The notes beneath the pieces are model-generated. The model saw only the letters and a program-made list of their open reading frames with translations. It had not been told where the DNA came from and searched no databases. From assembly GCA_903840435.1 (NCBI GenBank), contig CAIMFV010000061.1, positions 62,001 through 126,000 on the forward strand: a DNA stretch of 64,000 bases, in the 5' to 3' direction. Shown here in pieces: positions 28,256 to 36,459 of this stretch. The position numbers and the translations under genes are program-made. The stretch comes from an uncultured Caulobacterales bacterium (GTDB taxonomy: Bacteria > Pseudomonadota > Alphaproteobacteria > Caulobacterales > Caulobacteraceae). Position 1 is the first letter of the stretch. Each line of letters starts with the position of its first letter.

Positions 28256-29593
28256 TTACGCGCGTTGGAACGGATAGAAGTCCGATCCCAAGGCCAAAAG
28301 CCCGGTGAGCTCATCAAGCGCCCGGCGGACCTCGTCCAACAGGCTTGGGTCGGCAAGGTCGGTTTCGCCTAGTTGGTCGCGGTAGTGACGGTCGGCCCAG
28401 GCGGAAAGCTCGGCAATCTTGGCGTCCGTTATTCTCTGGGCCGGATTGACAGCCGCAAGCTCGGCTTCGGTGAGAACAACGCGCAAGCGCAGGCAGGCTG
28501 GCCCGCCGCCATTGCGCATGGATTGTCGGACATCCACCGTGATCATGTCTCCAATCGGGCTGTTCGACGCGATGAGCTTGTCAACAACCCGTTTCGCGGT
28601 TGGCGTTTCGGCAACCTCGACAGGCGCGATCAATACCAGCCGGTCCCGTCCGGGCGGGCTGATCAGCATGGAATTGAACAGATAGCTTTTCACCGCATCA
28701 GCGAAAGGCAGGTCCGCCTCTGCAACCTCGACAAATTGCGGTTCAAAATAAGGGGCGGCAGCCTGTGTTACGTCGCGGCGCATTTGGTCGGTATCTTCAA
28801 AGGCCCGCGCGTGGAAAAACAAGCAGCTCTTGGCACCGACACAGACCACATCATTGTGGAAGGCTCCCGCCGCAATGGCTGCGCGGGACTGGCGCGGAAA
28901 AACTGCCCGGGCGGCGCCGTGACGGCGGGCAATGGCTTGTGAAGCCTCCAAGGTTTGCCGCGCCGGATATTCCCCGGTCCAGGCCTCATAGGCGCCGCGT
29001 CCATAGACCAAGAGGTTGACCCCTGGCGCGCCATGATCGGCACAGAGTCGGACATGGTTGGCTGCACCCTCATCGGCAAAGTGCGGCTGGCTTGGCAGGG
29101 CCGAATGGACGGCGAAATGGCGCTCATCGGGGAAGAGCCGCTGCAAGGCTCTCTCAACGCCTTTATGTTCCAGACTGCGGTGGAGGTTGGTGACGAGGTT
29201 GGCGGGGGTGAAATGCACCCGGCCATCCAAGGTGTCGGCGGACGGCGTGACAGTTGCCGCATTGGCGGCCCACATGGAGGAGGCTGAGGCGGCAGCAGCG
29301 GCGATATGGGGCGCTTCACGCCAAGCGCGCGCTAAAACCTCGCCATCGGAGCCCGAAAAGCCAATTTGGCGCAAAAACCTAAGATCGGGGCGGGCCACAG
29401 GTGGCAGCACAAATTGCGGCAGTCCAAGGTCAGCCAGGAGCTTCATCTTGACCAAGCCCTCCTTCACCGCCGCGCGCGGATTGGAGGCAAGCCCCTTGCT
29501 AGCTGAACTGGCGAGGTTACCCGGCGACAGTCCAGCAAAACTGTGCGTCGGTCCCACCAGTCCATCGGCATTGGCTTCGACCGCTACCGTCAT
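28256..29593 (-). CDS. astB: N-succinylarginine dihydrolase
   Basis: Second enzyme of the arginine succinyltransferase (AST) pathway (445 aa), hydrolysing N-succinylarginine to N-succinylornithine, carbon dioxide and two ammonia. Starts with EANADGLVGPTHSFAGLSPGNLAS, the AstB N terminus; ARAVFPRQSRAAIAAGAFHNDVVCVGA and the late MRNGGGPACLRLRVVL segment, holding the expected catalytic Cys, are also conserved. It overlaps astD by 4 bases. astC and astE do not follow; the next gene is lemA. Confidence 0.95.
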   Translation of the reverse strand: MTVAVEANADGLVGPTHSFAGLSPGNLASSASKGLASNPRAAVKEGLVKMKLLADLGLPQFVLPPVARPDLRFLRQIGFSGSDGEVLARAWREAPHIAAAAASASSMWAANAATVTPSADTLDGRVHFTPANLVTNLHRSLEHKGVERALQRLFPDERHFAVHSALPSQPHFADEGAANHVRLCADHGAPGVNLLVYGRGAYEAWTGEYPARQTLEASQAIARRHGAARAVFPRQSRAAIAAGAFHNDVVCVGAKSCLFFHARAFEDTDQMRRDVTQAAAPYFEPQFVEVAEADLPFADAVKSYLFNSMLISPPGRDRLVLIAPVEVAETPTAKRVVDKLIASNSPIGDMITVDVRQSMRNGGGPACLRLRVVLTEAELAAVNPAQRITDAKIAELSAWADRHYRDQLGETDLADPSLLDEVRRALDELTGLLALGSDFYPFQRA

Positions 29594-31053
29594 GGCCGGA
29601 CGCCCTTCATTTCGCCGGTCAGGGCCACGGGCGTGGCCGCTTCAAAACTCGCCATCGGATAGGCGCAATAGTCAGCCGCGTAATAGGCGCTTGGCCTGTG
29701 GTTCCCGGACCGACCCAGCCCGCCAAACGGCATGTCGCCTGCCGCCCCGGTGGTGGGACGGTTCCAGTTGACGACGCCCGCGCGAATTTTCTTTTGGAAC
29801 CACGTCCACAGTCCAGGGTCGGAGCTGATCAGCCCGGCTGACAGGCCGTAGCGGGTAGCGTTGGCCCGGCGCAGGGCGAGGTCGAAATCCTTGACCCGAT
29901 AGATTTGTAAGATCGGCGCGAAAATCTCTTCATCCTCACCCTCGCCCCAGGTGGCGACGTCCATTTCGATCAAGCCGGGTGAGACGAAGGCGCGCGGGCG
30001 GTCCGCCACGTCGCCCAAAGGCCTGATGACCTTGCCCCGGAGTGCAGAAAAGCGCTGGCGCGCCGCCTCCGCCGCCCGGTCTGAAATGAGGGGGCCCATA
30101 TAGGGCTCTATCGGGTCATACGGCGCCCCGATCACTAAACGGCCTGCCAAGGCCTCGACAGCGGCGATGATGTCAGAGCCCGCCTTGCCTTCCGGCAGGA
30201 TCAACCGTCTAGCGCAGGAACACCTTTGGCCCGTTGTCACAAAGCCGGACTGAACAATGTGTTGCGCCGCGATCTCCGGATCCGCGTCCCAGACGACAAG
30301 GGGATTATTGCCGCCCAGTTCCAGCGCCAAAATGACCTCTGGCCGGTCAATAAAGGCGCGACGAAAATAGTCCCCCGCCGCCGCTGAACCGGTAAATAAA
30401 AGGCCGTCAATCTCCTGCGCGATCAAGGCTTGCCCGGTGGCGCGCCCGCCCTGGACAAGGTTGAAAACCCCGTCCGGTACACCGGCGGCTTGCAAAGCTT
30501 CCGCCATCAAGCGCCCGACACTTGGCGTCTCTTCCGAAGGCTTGAACACCACCGTATCGCCTGCAAGGAGGGCGGGCACAATGTGGCCATTGGGCAGGTG
30601 GCCCGGGAAGTTGAACGGTCCCAAAACGGCCATGACGCCATGCGGGCGATGCCGCAACACCGCCCGGCCAAAGGCAGTGGCGGTCTCGCGCTCGCCAGCC
30701 CGTTCGCTCACGGCACGGATCGAGATCTCGACCTTGCCCATCATCGAACCAACCTCGGCACGACATTCCCACATGGGCTTGCCGGTTTCATCGGCTATGG
30801 CGCGGGCGATCTCATCGGCACGACGCTCCAATTCCTGCCGATAGGCGCGCAAAATGGCGATGCGGGTGGCAAGATCGACATCAGCCCAGCTCTCCAAAGC
30901 TTTGCGGGCGATGGCGACGGCCTCGGCAACCTCGTCGGGCGCAGCACTTTCAGCCTCAAACACCGGAGCGCAAGTCACTGGATTGTGGGAGACGAACCGT
31001 TCACCGGTTCCCGTCCGCCATTTTCCGCCAATCAGGATTTGTGCGGCGCTCAT
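29590..31053 (-). CDS. astD: N-succinylglutamate 5-semialdehyde dehydrogenase
   Basis: NAD-dependent aldehyde dehydrogenase of the AST pathway (487 aa), oxidising succinylglutamic semialdehyde to succinylglutamate. The catalytic cysteine is in FVTTGQRCSCARRL and the general-base glutamate in ILALELGGNNPLVVW. The N-terminal QILIGGKWRTGTG and the flanking astA and astB genes settle the identity. The ATG at 31053 overlaps the astA stop by 4 bases; the longer frame to 31071 is inside astA. Confidence 0.93.
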   Translation of the reverse strand: MSAAQILIGGKWRTGTGERFVSHNPVTCAPVFEAESAAPDEVAEAVAIARKALESWADVDLATRIAILRAYRQELERRADEIARAIADETGKPMWECRAEVGSMMGKVEISIRAVSERAGERETATAFGRAVLRHRPHGVMAVLGPFNFPGHLPNGHIVPALLAGDTVVFKPSEETPSVGRLMAEALQAAGVPDGVFNLVQGGRATGQALIAQEIDGLLFTGSAAAGDYFRRAFIDRPEVILALELGGNNPLVVWDADPEIAAQHIVQSGFVTTGQRCSCARRLILPEGKAGSDIIAAVEALAGRLVIGAPYDPIEPYMGPLISDRAAEAARQRFSALRGKVIRPLGDVADRPRAFVSPGLIEMDVATWGEGEDEEIFAPILQIYRVKDFDLALRRANATRYGLSAGLISSDPGLWTWFQKKIRAGVVNWNRPTTGAAGDMPFGGLGRSGNHRPSAYYAADYCAYPMASFEAATPVALTGEMKGVRP

Positions 31054-32054
31054 AGCTTTATCCTCACCCAATCCCCCGTCTCAATCCGCAAGGCCTTGGC
31101 GGCTGCGGGCGGCAGCACCACCTCATCGCCGCGCATCTCAAGCGGGCAGCGCACAGCGCGAAATCTTGCCAGGTCGGCGGTCGACACCAGGCCTAGGGTC
31201 TCGCAGCCCGGATCGCCGACCTTAACAGACGCGGTGCGCGAATCGCGTACCGTGCGAATGTCGTCGCGCGGACATGACACGGTGGGACCGGCGTCAAAAA
31301 TATCGACCAAGCCCGAGAAGCGAAATCCTTCAGCTTCCAACATGGCCCTGGCAGCCTCACCCTCGCGGTGGACCTTGCCAATCGTCTCGCGGACATGATC
31401 GGGGAGGAGCTCCAAATAGATGGGATGACGCGGGGCAAGATCGAGAATGAATTGGCCGTCGGTCGACGAACTCATCAGGTCAGCCTCGTCGAACGGTAAG
31501 CGGAAGAAACGCGCGCCGACCGTCTCCCAAAACGGACAGGTTCCGTCCTCGTCAAACCAGCCGCGCAGTTCGGCCAGCACCGTATCGGCGAACTTAGCGG
31601 GCTCGCTGGCGATCAGGAGATAGCGCGATTGGGCCAAGAGCCTACCCGCCCCGCCCGCACGCCGCTCTGGTTTGAGGAACAGCGAGCCGACCTCCGACCA
31701 GCCGGAACATTCATTGACGAGCACCAGGGCGTGGTGATCGAACCGAAGCCCAAGAGTTGGCGAGGACTGGGCAACGGTCATGGTGCGGAAAGAAAAATGC
31801 GGCCGCTTCAGCCCGACGCCTGCCTTAACACCAGCCACCCCCGCAATGGCGCCTGTGGCGTCATCTTCCAGCATCAGGGTGTACCAGGCCTCGAGCGGCG
31901 CAATCCGACCCTGAAAGCTCGCCTCTGACACGTCGAGACGATGGCGCAGCACCGCCGCGTCTTCCGGCAGGCTGGTAAAGCCACGCCCCGAAAGCACGGC
32001 CATTTCCATCAGGGAGGCGAAGTCCCCGGGACCGGCAGGTCGAACAACAAGCAT
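31050..32054 (-). CDS. astA: Arginine N-succinyltransferase
   Basis: First enzyme of the AST pathway (334 aa, usual length), transferring succinyl from succinyl-CoA to arginine. It has the GNAT-like AstA fold with LVVRPAGPGDFASLMEMA at the start, GFTSLPEDAAVLRHRLD, and FVDEADLM/RHPIYLELLPDHVRETIGKVH-type segments in the middle. The C terminus ends GDWVRIKL. First gene of astA-astD-astB; the promoter must lie in the AT-rich 180 bases upstream. Confidence 0.93.
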   Translation of the reverse strand: MLVVRPAGPGDFASLMEMAVLSGRGFTSLPEDAAVLRHRLDVSEASFQGRIAPLEAWYTLMLEDDATGAIAGVAGVKAGVGLKRPHFSFRTMTVAQSSPTLGLRFDHHALVLVNECSGWSEVGSLFLKPERRAGGAGRLLAQSRYLLIASEPAKFADTVLAELRGWFDEDGTCPFWETVGARFFRLPFDEADLMSSSTDGQFILDLAPRHPIYLELLPDHVRETIGKVHREGEAARAMLEAEGFRFSGLVDIFDAGPTVSCPRDDIRTVRDSRTASVKVGDPGCETLGLVSTADLARFRAVRCPLEMRGDEVVLPPAAAKALRIETGDWVRIKL

Positions 32055-32131
32055 CCTCCATCTCTAGCCGAGACGTCGCTGCAAAGCCAGATGGGCTATG
32101 AAAGATTTATGCGCTGATGTCAGAATATGCG

Positions 32132-32147
32132 TTCAAATTTCATTGAA
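32132..32147. promoter_or_regulatory. Inverted repeat in the AT-rich region upstream of astA
   Basis: TTCAA and TTGAA flank a 6-base spacer (ATTTCA), about 80 bases upstream of the astA start. The surrounding 32100-32220 is much more AT-rich than the genes and includes TAATAAT-like sequence on the minus strand, so promoter and operator elements are expected here. The cognate regulator is unknown; ArgR- or Lrp-type control would be usual for ast genes. Confidence 0.35.
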
Positions 32148-32235
32148 ATCGCTGAAATTGTGCGAATTTTCCCAATATACCTGGAATTATTAGTTATTTT
32201 TACCGCGTAAAATAAACGCCAAGGCGAAATGATTT

Positions 32236-33822
32236 TCAAAAGCCGTGGGCTGAGGCGATGCGCCAAGCCTCCCGATAAAAGGCGTCGGAAGCCTCGCCGT
32301 GGATCAGCTCGCCGGGCCGGGCGCGCCAGTGTAGGTCGGCAAAGGTGCGAAGGGCGCCGTCCTGTGTCCGGCGCATCAAATGCTGTGCCGTCAATTGACT
32401 GGGGTGATCAAGGCCCGCTGCCGCGACCAACTCACTCAAGGCCTTCAGCGTATTGTGGTGAAAGTGGAAGACCCGCTCTGCCTTATTCGAGACGACCAAG
32501 GCCTTTTGACGAAGGGGATCTTGCGTGGCGACCCCTGTCGGGCACGCATTGGTATTGCAAGCTAGCGACTGGACGCAGCCGAGGGCGAACATGAAGCCGC
32601 GCGCCGCATTGGTCCAATCTGCGCCAAGGGCGAGCAGGTTTGCCATGTCGAAGGCGCTGACCACCTTCCCCGCCGCCGCAAGGCGAATTTGCGCCCGCAG
32701 CCCAGCGCCGACCAGCACATTATTGGCGAAGATCAAGCCCTCGCGCATCGGCCATCCCACATGATCGGCGAATTCAGCTGGCGCCGCGCCTGTCCCCCCT
32801 TCGGAGCCGTCAATCACGATGAAGTCTGGCCGAACGCCGGTGCGCAACATCGCCTTGACCATGCCCATGAACTGCTCGGGCTGGCCAATGCAGAGTTTAA
32901 AACCGACCGGCTTTCCGCCGGACAGTCGTCGCAGCTCAGCGATAAAATCCATCAGCTCAAGCGGTGTGGAAAAGGCGGAATGGCGGGCAGGTGAAATACA
33001 GTCCTGCCCCAACGGCACGCCGCGGGTGGCGGCGATTTCTGGTGTGACCTTTGCGGCCGGCAAGACGCCGCCATGGCCCGGCTTGGCACCTTGACTCAGC
33101 TTAATTTCGATCATCTTGACCTGAGCTTCGCCCGCATGGTCGGCGAAGCGCGCTGGATCAAAGCGACCCTCAGCCGTGCGACAGCCAAAATAGCCGCTCG
33201 CGACCTCCCAAACAATGTCACCACCGCCTTCGCGGTGATAGGGGCTGATCGCTCCTTCTCCGGTGTCGTGATAAAAATCGCCCATGCGCGCGCCGCGATT
33301 GAGCGCCCGGATGGCATTGGCGCTTAGCGACCCGAAACTCATAGCCGAAATATTGAGGAGCGAGGTCGAATAGGGCGCAGCGCATTGATCGGACCCAACC
33401 AAGACTCGAAAGGTTGAGATGGGTGCAGCCGGGTGGGGCGCAGCGGAGTGGGAAAGGAAGGCATAGCCCGACCGATAGGCGTCAATCTCAGCCCCAAAGG
33501 CCCGTTCGGCGGGAATGTTTTTGGCCCGTTGATAGACGAGCGACCTTTGGTTGCGGCTAAAGGGTGCCTCTTCCTCGTCCGACTCAATCAGATATTGCCG
33601 TATCTCTGGCCGCACCAGTTCGGCCAGCCAGCGGACGCGACCGATAAGGGGGTAGTTGCGCCGGATGGCGTGCTCACTCTGCCCAAGGTCGACCAGGCCT
33701 ATGAGGCTCAACCCTGAAAAAATAACCGCGGGCAGAATCGCGTGCGGCCAAAACGGCGACATGAGGATGGCGCTGACCGCCAGGATCACGGCCAGAGCCA
33801 GGAATGCGTAGCGACTTGGCAT
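32236..33822 (-). CDS. FMN-binding glutamate synthase family protein, membrane-anchored
   Basis: A 528-residue protein consisting of the FMN-binding synthase domain of GltB without the amidotransferase domain. Two hydrophobic segments at the N terminus (FLALAVILAVSAILM and ILPAVIFSGLSLIGLV) should anchor it in the inner membrane. The synthase domain shows LLNISAMSFGSLSANAIRALN, KPGHGGVLPAAKVTPEIA, VIDGSEGGTGAAPAEFADHVG and CNTNACPTGVATQDP. The last resembles the iron-sulfur region of GltB (CxxNxCPxGVATQ). The ATG at 33822 (MPSRYAFLAL) follows a GAGGA box and is chosen over a GTG at 33849. Its electron donor and ammonia source are unknown. Confidence 0.88.
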   Translation of the reverse strand: MPSRYAFLALAVILAVSAILMSPFWPHAILPAVIFSGLSLIGLVDLGQSEHAIRRNYPLIGRVRWLAELVRPEIRQYLIESDEEEAPFSRNQRSLVYQRAKNIPAERAFGAEIDAYRSGYAFLSHSAAPHPAAPISTFRVLVGSDQCAAPYSTSLLNISAMSFGSLSANAIRALNRGARMGDFYHDTGEGAISPYHREGGGDIVWEVASGYFGCRTAEGRFDPARFADHAGEAQVKMIEIKLSQGAKPGHGGVLPAAKVTPEIAATRGVPLGQDCISPARHSAFSTPLELMDFIAELRRLSGGKPVGFKLCIGQPEQFMGMVKAMLRTGVRPDFIVIDGSEGGTGAAPAEFADHVGWPMREGLIFANNVLVGAGLRAQIRLAAAGKVVSAFDMANLLALGADWTNAARGFMFALGCVQSLACNTNACPTGVATQDPLRQKALVVSNKAERVFHFHHNTLKALSELVAAAGLDHPSQLTAQHLMRRTQDGALRTFADLHWRARPGELIHGEASDAFYREAWRIASAHGF

Positions 33823-34071
33823 AGACGTCCTCAGCGAGTGACCTTGCACCTTCTAGCCCAGGCCACGCTGCGCAGGCGAGCGCAAATCAGGCAAAGCGGG
33901 CTTGGCGCGTCAAGCGGGCGCCCAATCGACAGGCGCCGGTGCGCGTGAGCCTGGCTGAGCGGCAAGACATTTTGTTTGTTTGTCATAAGCTTGTGGTCTT
34001 ACAAGCAGGGCGCGTCCAGACGTTCGTCAACCCCTCCCAGCGGCCAGGGCCGCGCAAGCTTAGAAATCTCG

Positions 34072-34344
34072 ATGGAAGACAAACCGCGCCGCGCCATTCT
34101 CAGTTTGAAGGCCGCACCCAAATTCAAGCTGCAGCCGTCCTTGAAAGCTCTGGCGATCAAGGACTTTGAATGGCGATGCAAGCCCTGCGGGGCGCTGGTC
34201 AAGATCGACCCGGAATGGGCGGATGGCGACTTTGTCCGCTGCCCGTCCTGTACCGCCAAGCTTGGCCGGGCCTCCGATTTCCGCGTCGCCACCCCGGAGG
34301 AAGCCAAGGTTCGCGCCCGCCTGGTCAAGGCGGGAAAAGCCTGA
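34072..34344 (+). CDS. Small zinc-ribbon protein
   Basis: A 90-residue protein with a CxxC...CxxC zinc ribbon: WRCKPCGALVKIDPEWAD followed 10-15 residues later by VRCPSCTAKLG. The N-terminal half is basic (EDKPRRAILSLKAAPKFKLQP). The ATG at 34072 starts a sensible soluble protein, while the longer open frame back to 33976 has no sign of conservation. It stands between the glutamate-synthase-like gene (divergent) and the transporter operon. Function unknown; nucleic acid or protein binding would be usual for such ribbons. Confidence 0.7.
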   Translation: MEDKPRRAILSLKAAPKFKLQPSLKALAIKDFEWRCKPCGALVKIDPEWADGDFVRCPSCTAKLGRASDFRVATPEEAKVRARLVKAGKA

Positions 34345-34401
34345 GCGGTCATTTCCACACGCCCCAACCGCAAGGCGGCTTGCTAATTGGCGCAGCTTTG
34401 G

Positions 34402-34419
34402 GCTGAATGGCCGTTTAAC
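34402..34419. promoter_or_regulatory. Degenerate BetI-like box before the ABC transporter operon
   Basis: GCTGAATGGCCGTTTAAC matches 11 of the 16 fixed positions of the perfect palindrome ATTGAATG-nn-CATTCAAT found before the betI-betB gene, and it ends 31 bases before the transporter start codon. It is only a partial palindrome (5 of 8 arm pairs), so this is a weak call made mainly on position. Confidence 0.35.
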
Positions 34420-34450
34420 GGGCGAAGCGACCGCCCTTCGAGGTTTGGCG

Positions 34451-36295
34451 ATGTGGCAATGGACGCGCAGTCTGCAACAGCTGAGGTCGGGCACGGTCCG
34501 CCTGGGACTAAGCCTTGCCCTATCGCTTTCGGGGTTCGGCGTTGCGGGCCAGAGCGCCGATGCGGCGGATACGGCCAATTCCGCCTGCGCCCTGGTGCGC
34601 TTTTCCGATATTGGCTGGACTGACGTCACCGCCACCACGGCGCTGACCAGCGTCGTGCTGCAAAGGCTGGGCTATCAGACCAAGGCGACTGTGCTTTCGG
34701 TCCCGGTGACCTATGCGGCGATGAAGAACAAGGACGTCGATGTCTTTCTCGGCAACTGGATGCCCTCCATGGCCGCCGACCGGGCTCCATTTGAAAAGGA
34801 CGGCTCGATCGACGTCATTCGCGCCAATTTGGAAGGGGCCAAATATACGCTGGCCACGCCCGACTACGCCTATGCGGCGGGCTTGCACGACTTTAACGAC
34901 ATTCAGAAATTCGCGCCGCAACTCAACCATGCCATCTATGGCTTGGAGCCCGGCAATGACGGTAATCGTCAGGTCTTAGGCCTGATCAAATCGAACCAAA
35001 ACAATCTCGGCGATTTCAAACTGATCGAGTCCAGCGAACAGGGGATGCTGGCGGAGGTCGAGCGGGCCGTGCGGGCCAAGCGCCCCATCGTCTTCCTCGG
35101 TTGGGAACCCCACCCGATGAATACGCGCTTTCCGATGCGCTATCTGACCGGCGGCGATTCAACCTTTGGTCCCAATTATGGCGGCGCGCGCATCTTCACC
35201 AATACGCGCGCAGGCTATGCCCGTCAGTGTCCAAATATCGGACGGCTGTTACAAAATCTTGTCTTCACCCTGCCGATGGAAGATGCCTTGATGGGAGACA
35301 TTTTGGATCGCCACCAAGACCCGCAAGCCGCAGCGAGCGCCTGGCTCGACGCGCATCCAGAGGTTCTGAAAACCTGGCTCGTTGGCGTCACCACCGCTGA
35401 TGGACACCCTGCCCTGTCGCGCTTGGCGACGACGTCACGTTCGGCGAGCGGGATCGAAGCCTGGATCACCGGTCATAAGCTGCCGGTGGGTCCGGCCATG
35501 GCGGCGTTGGTGGACGGTGTGAAGTCGAACGGTATGGGCTTTTTCGATGCCGTCTCGACCACGGTCCACACAGCCGTTGATGGCTTAACGAGCCTCCTAC
35601 GCGCGGTCCCGCCCCTTATTCTAGTCTTGGCCGCCGCCGGGGCCGCGTTTGGCCTGCAAAGATCGTGGAAGCTTGCCCTGTTTGTCGCGGGCGCCCTCTT
35701 ATTGATTATGAACCAGGGCTATTGGGACGCCATGCTCGAGACCTTGTCGCTGGTGATTTTTTCGGCGCTGATTTCGACCCTGATCGGCGTGCCCTTGGGC
35801 GTTGCCGCGGCTCACCGCCCTTGGCTTTATAACGCTATCCATCCAGTCCTTGATCTGATGCAGACCCTGCCGACCTTTGTCTATCTGATCCCGACCCTGG
35901 TCCTGTTCGGCCTTGGCGTGGTGCCGGGATTGATCTCGACGGTGATCTTCGCCCTGCCTGCGCCGGTGCGGCTGACCTATCTTGGGGTGGTTTCGACGCC
36001 AAAGCCCCTGATCGAAGCGGGCGAAGCCTTTGGCGCCACGGCCTCGCAACTCTTGTTCAAGATCGAGCTTCCCTATGCAGCCCCGACCATTGTGGCCGGA
36101 ATCACCCAGTGCATCATGCTGTCCCTCTCCATGGTGGTGATCGCAGCCTTGGTTGGCGCGGGCGGTCTGGGCGTGCCCGTGGTGCGCGCGCTGAATACCG
36201 TCCAGGTCGGCATGGGCTTTGAGGCGGGCTTTGCCATTGTGCTCCTTGCCATCATTCTCGACCGTGTCACCCGCCCGCCGAAGGCCGCAGCATGA
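34451..36295 (+). CDS. Choline/betaine-type ABC transporter, fused substrate-binding and permease protein
   Basis: One polypeptide (614 aa) carries both the periplasmic binding protein and the permease of a ProU/OpuA-type importer. Residues 1-39 are a signal sequence (LGLSLALSLSGFGV...SADAAD). Residues 45-310 are an OpuAC/ProX-type domain (VRFSDIGWTDVTATTALTSVVL, DVFLGNWMPSM, FLGWEPHPMN), closest in style to choline-binding ChoX. From about 380 onward is a permease of five or six membrane segments with the EAA-like loop EAGEAFGATASQLLFKIELP. In the best-known fusions the binding domain is C-terminal; here it is N-terminal. The ATPase is encoded two genes downstream. Choline, betaine or proline betaine are the likely substrates. 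Confidence 0.88.
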   Translation: MWQWTRSLQQLRSGTVRLGLSLALSLSGFGVAGQSADAADTANSACALVRFSDIGWTDVTATTALTSVVLQRLGYQTKATVLSVPVTYAAMKNKDVDVFLGNWMPSMAADRAPFEKDGSIDVIRANLEGAKYTLATPDYAYAAGLHDFNDIQKFAPQLNHAIYGLEPGNDGNRQVLGLIKSNQNNLGDFKLIESSEQGMLAEVERAVRAKRPIVFLGWEPHPMNTRFPMRYLTGGDSTFGPNYGGARIFTNTRAGYARQCPNIGRLLQNLVFTLPMEDALMGDILDRHQDPQAAASAWLDAHPEVLKTWLVGVTTADGHPALSRLATTSRSASGIEAWITGHKLPVGPAMAALVDGVKSNGMGFFDAVSTTVHTAVDGLTSLLRAVPPLILVLAAAGAAFGLQRSWKLALFVAGALLLIMNQGYWDAMLETLSLVIFSALISTLIGVPLGVAAAHRPWLYNAIHPVLDLMQTLPTFVYLIPTLVLFGLGVVPGLISTVIFALPAPVRLTYLGVVSTPKPLIEAGEAFGATASQLLFKIELPYAAPTIVAGITQCIMLSLSMVVIAALVGAGGLGVPVVRALNTVQVGMGFEAGFAIVLLAIILDRVTRPPKAAA

Positions 36296-36459
36296 GCCAA
36301 ACCGCCTGCAAAGACAGCGCTCAGCCGGGGCAAGTCGCAACTGTCCTTGGGTCAAGGCGTTTCCGTTCTCTCGACACAGCCCCTCGCCGCCCTATCGTTT
36401 CCCACAAATCCCCAGCCGCGTGACCTATCGCTCCCGCGCCCGCCTTCCAGGAAATCTTC

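Noticed and set aside
30430-31398. 322-codon frame opposite astD/astA
   Set aside because: Antisense to two enzymes with conserved active sites; no family resemblance.
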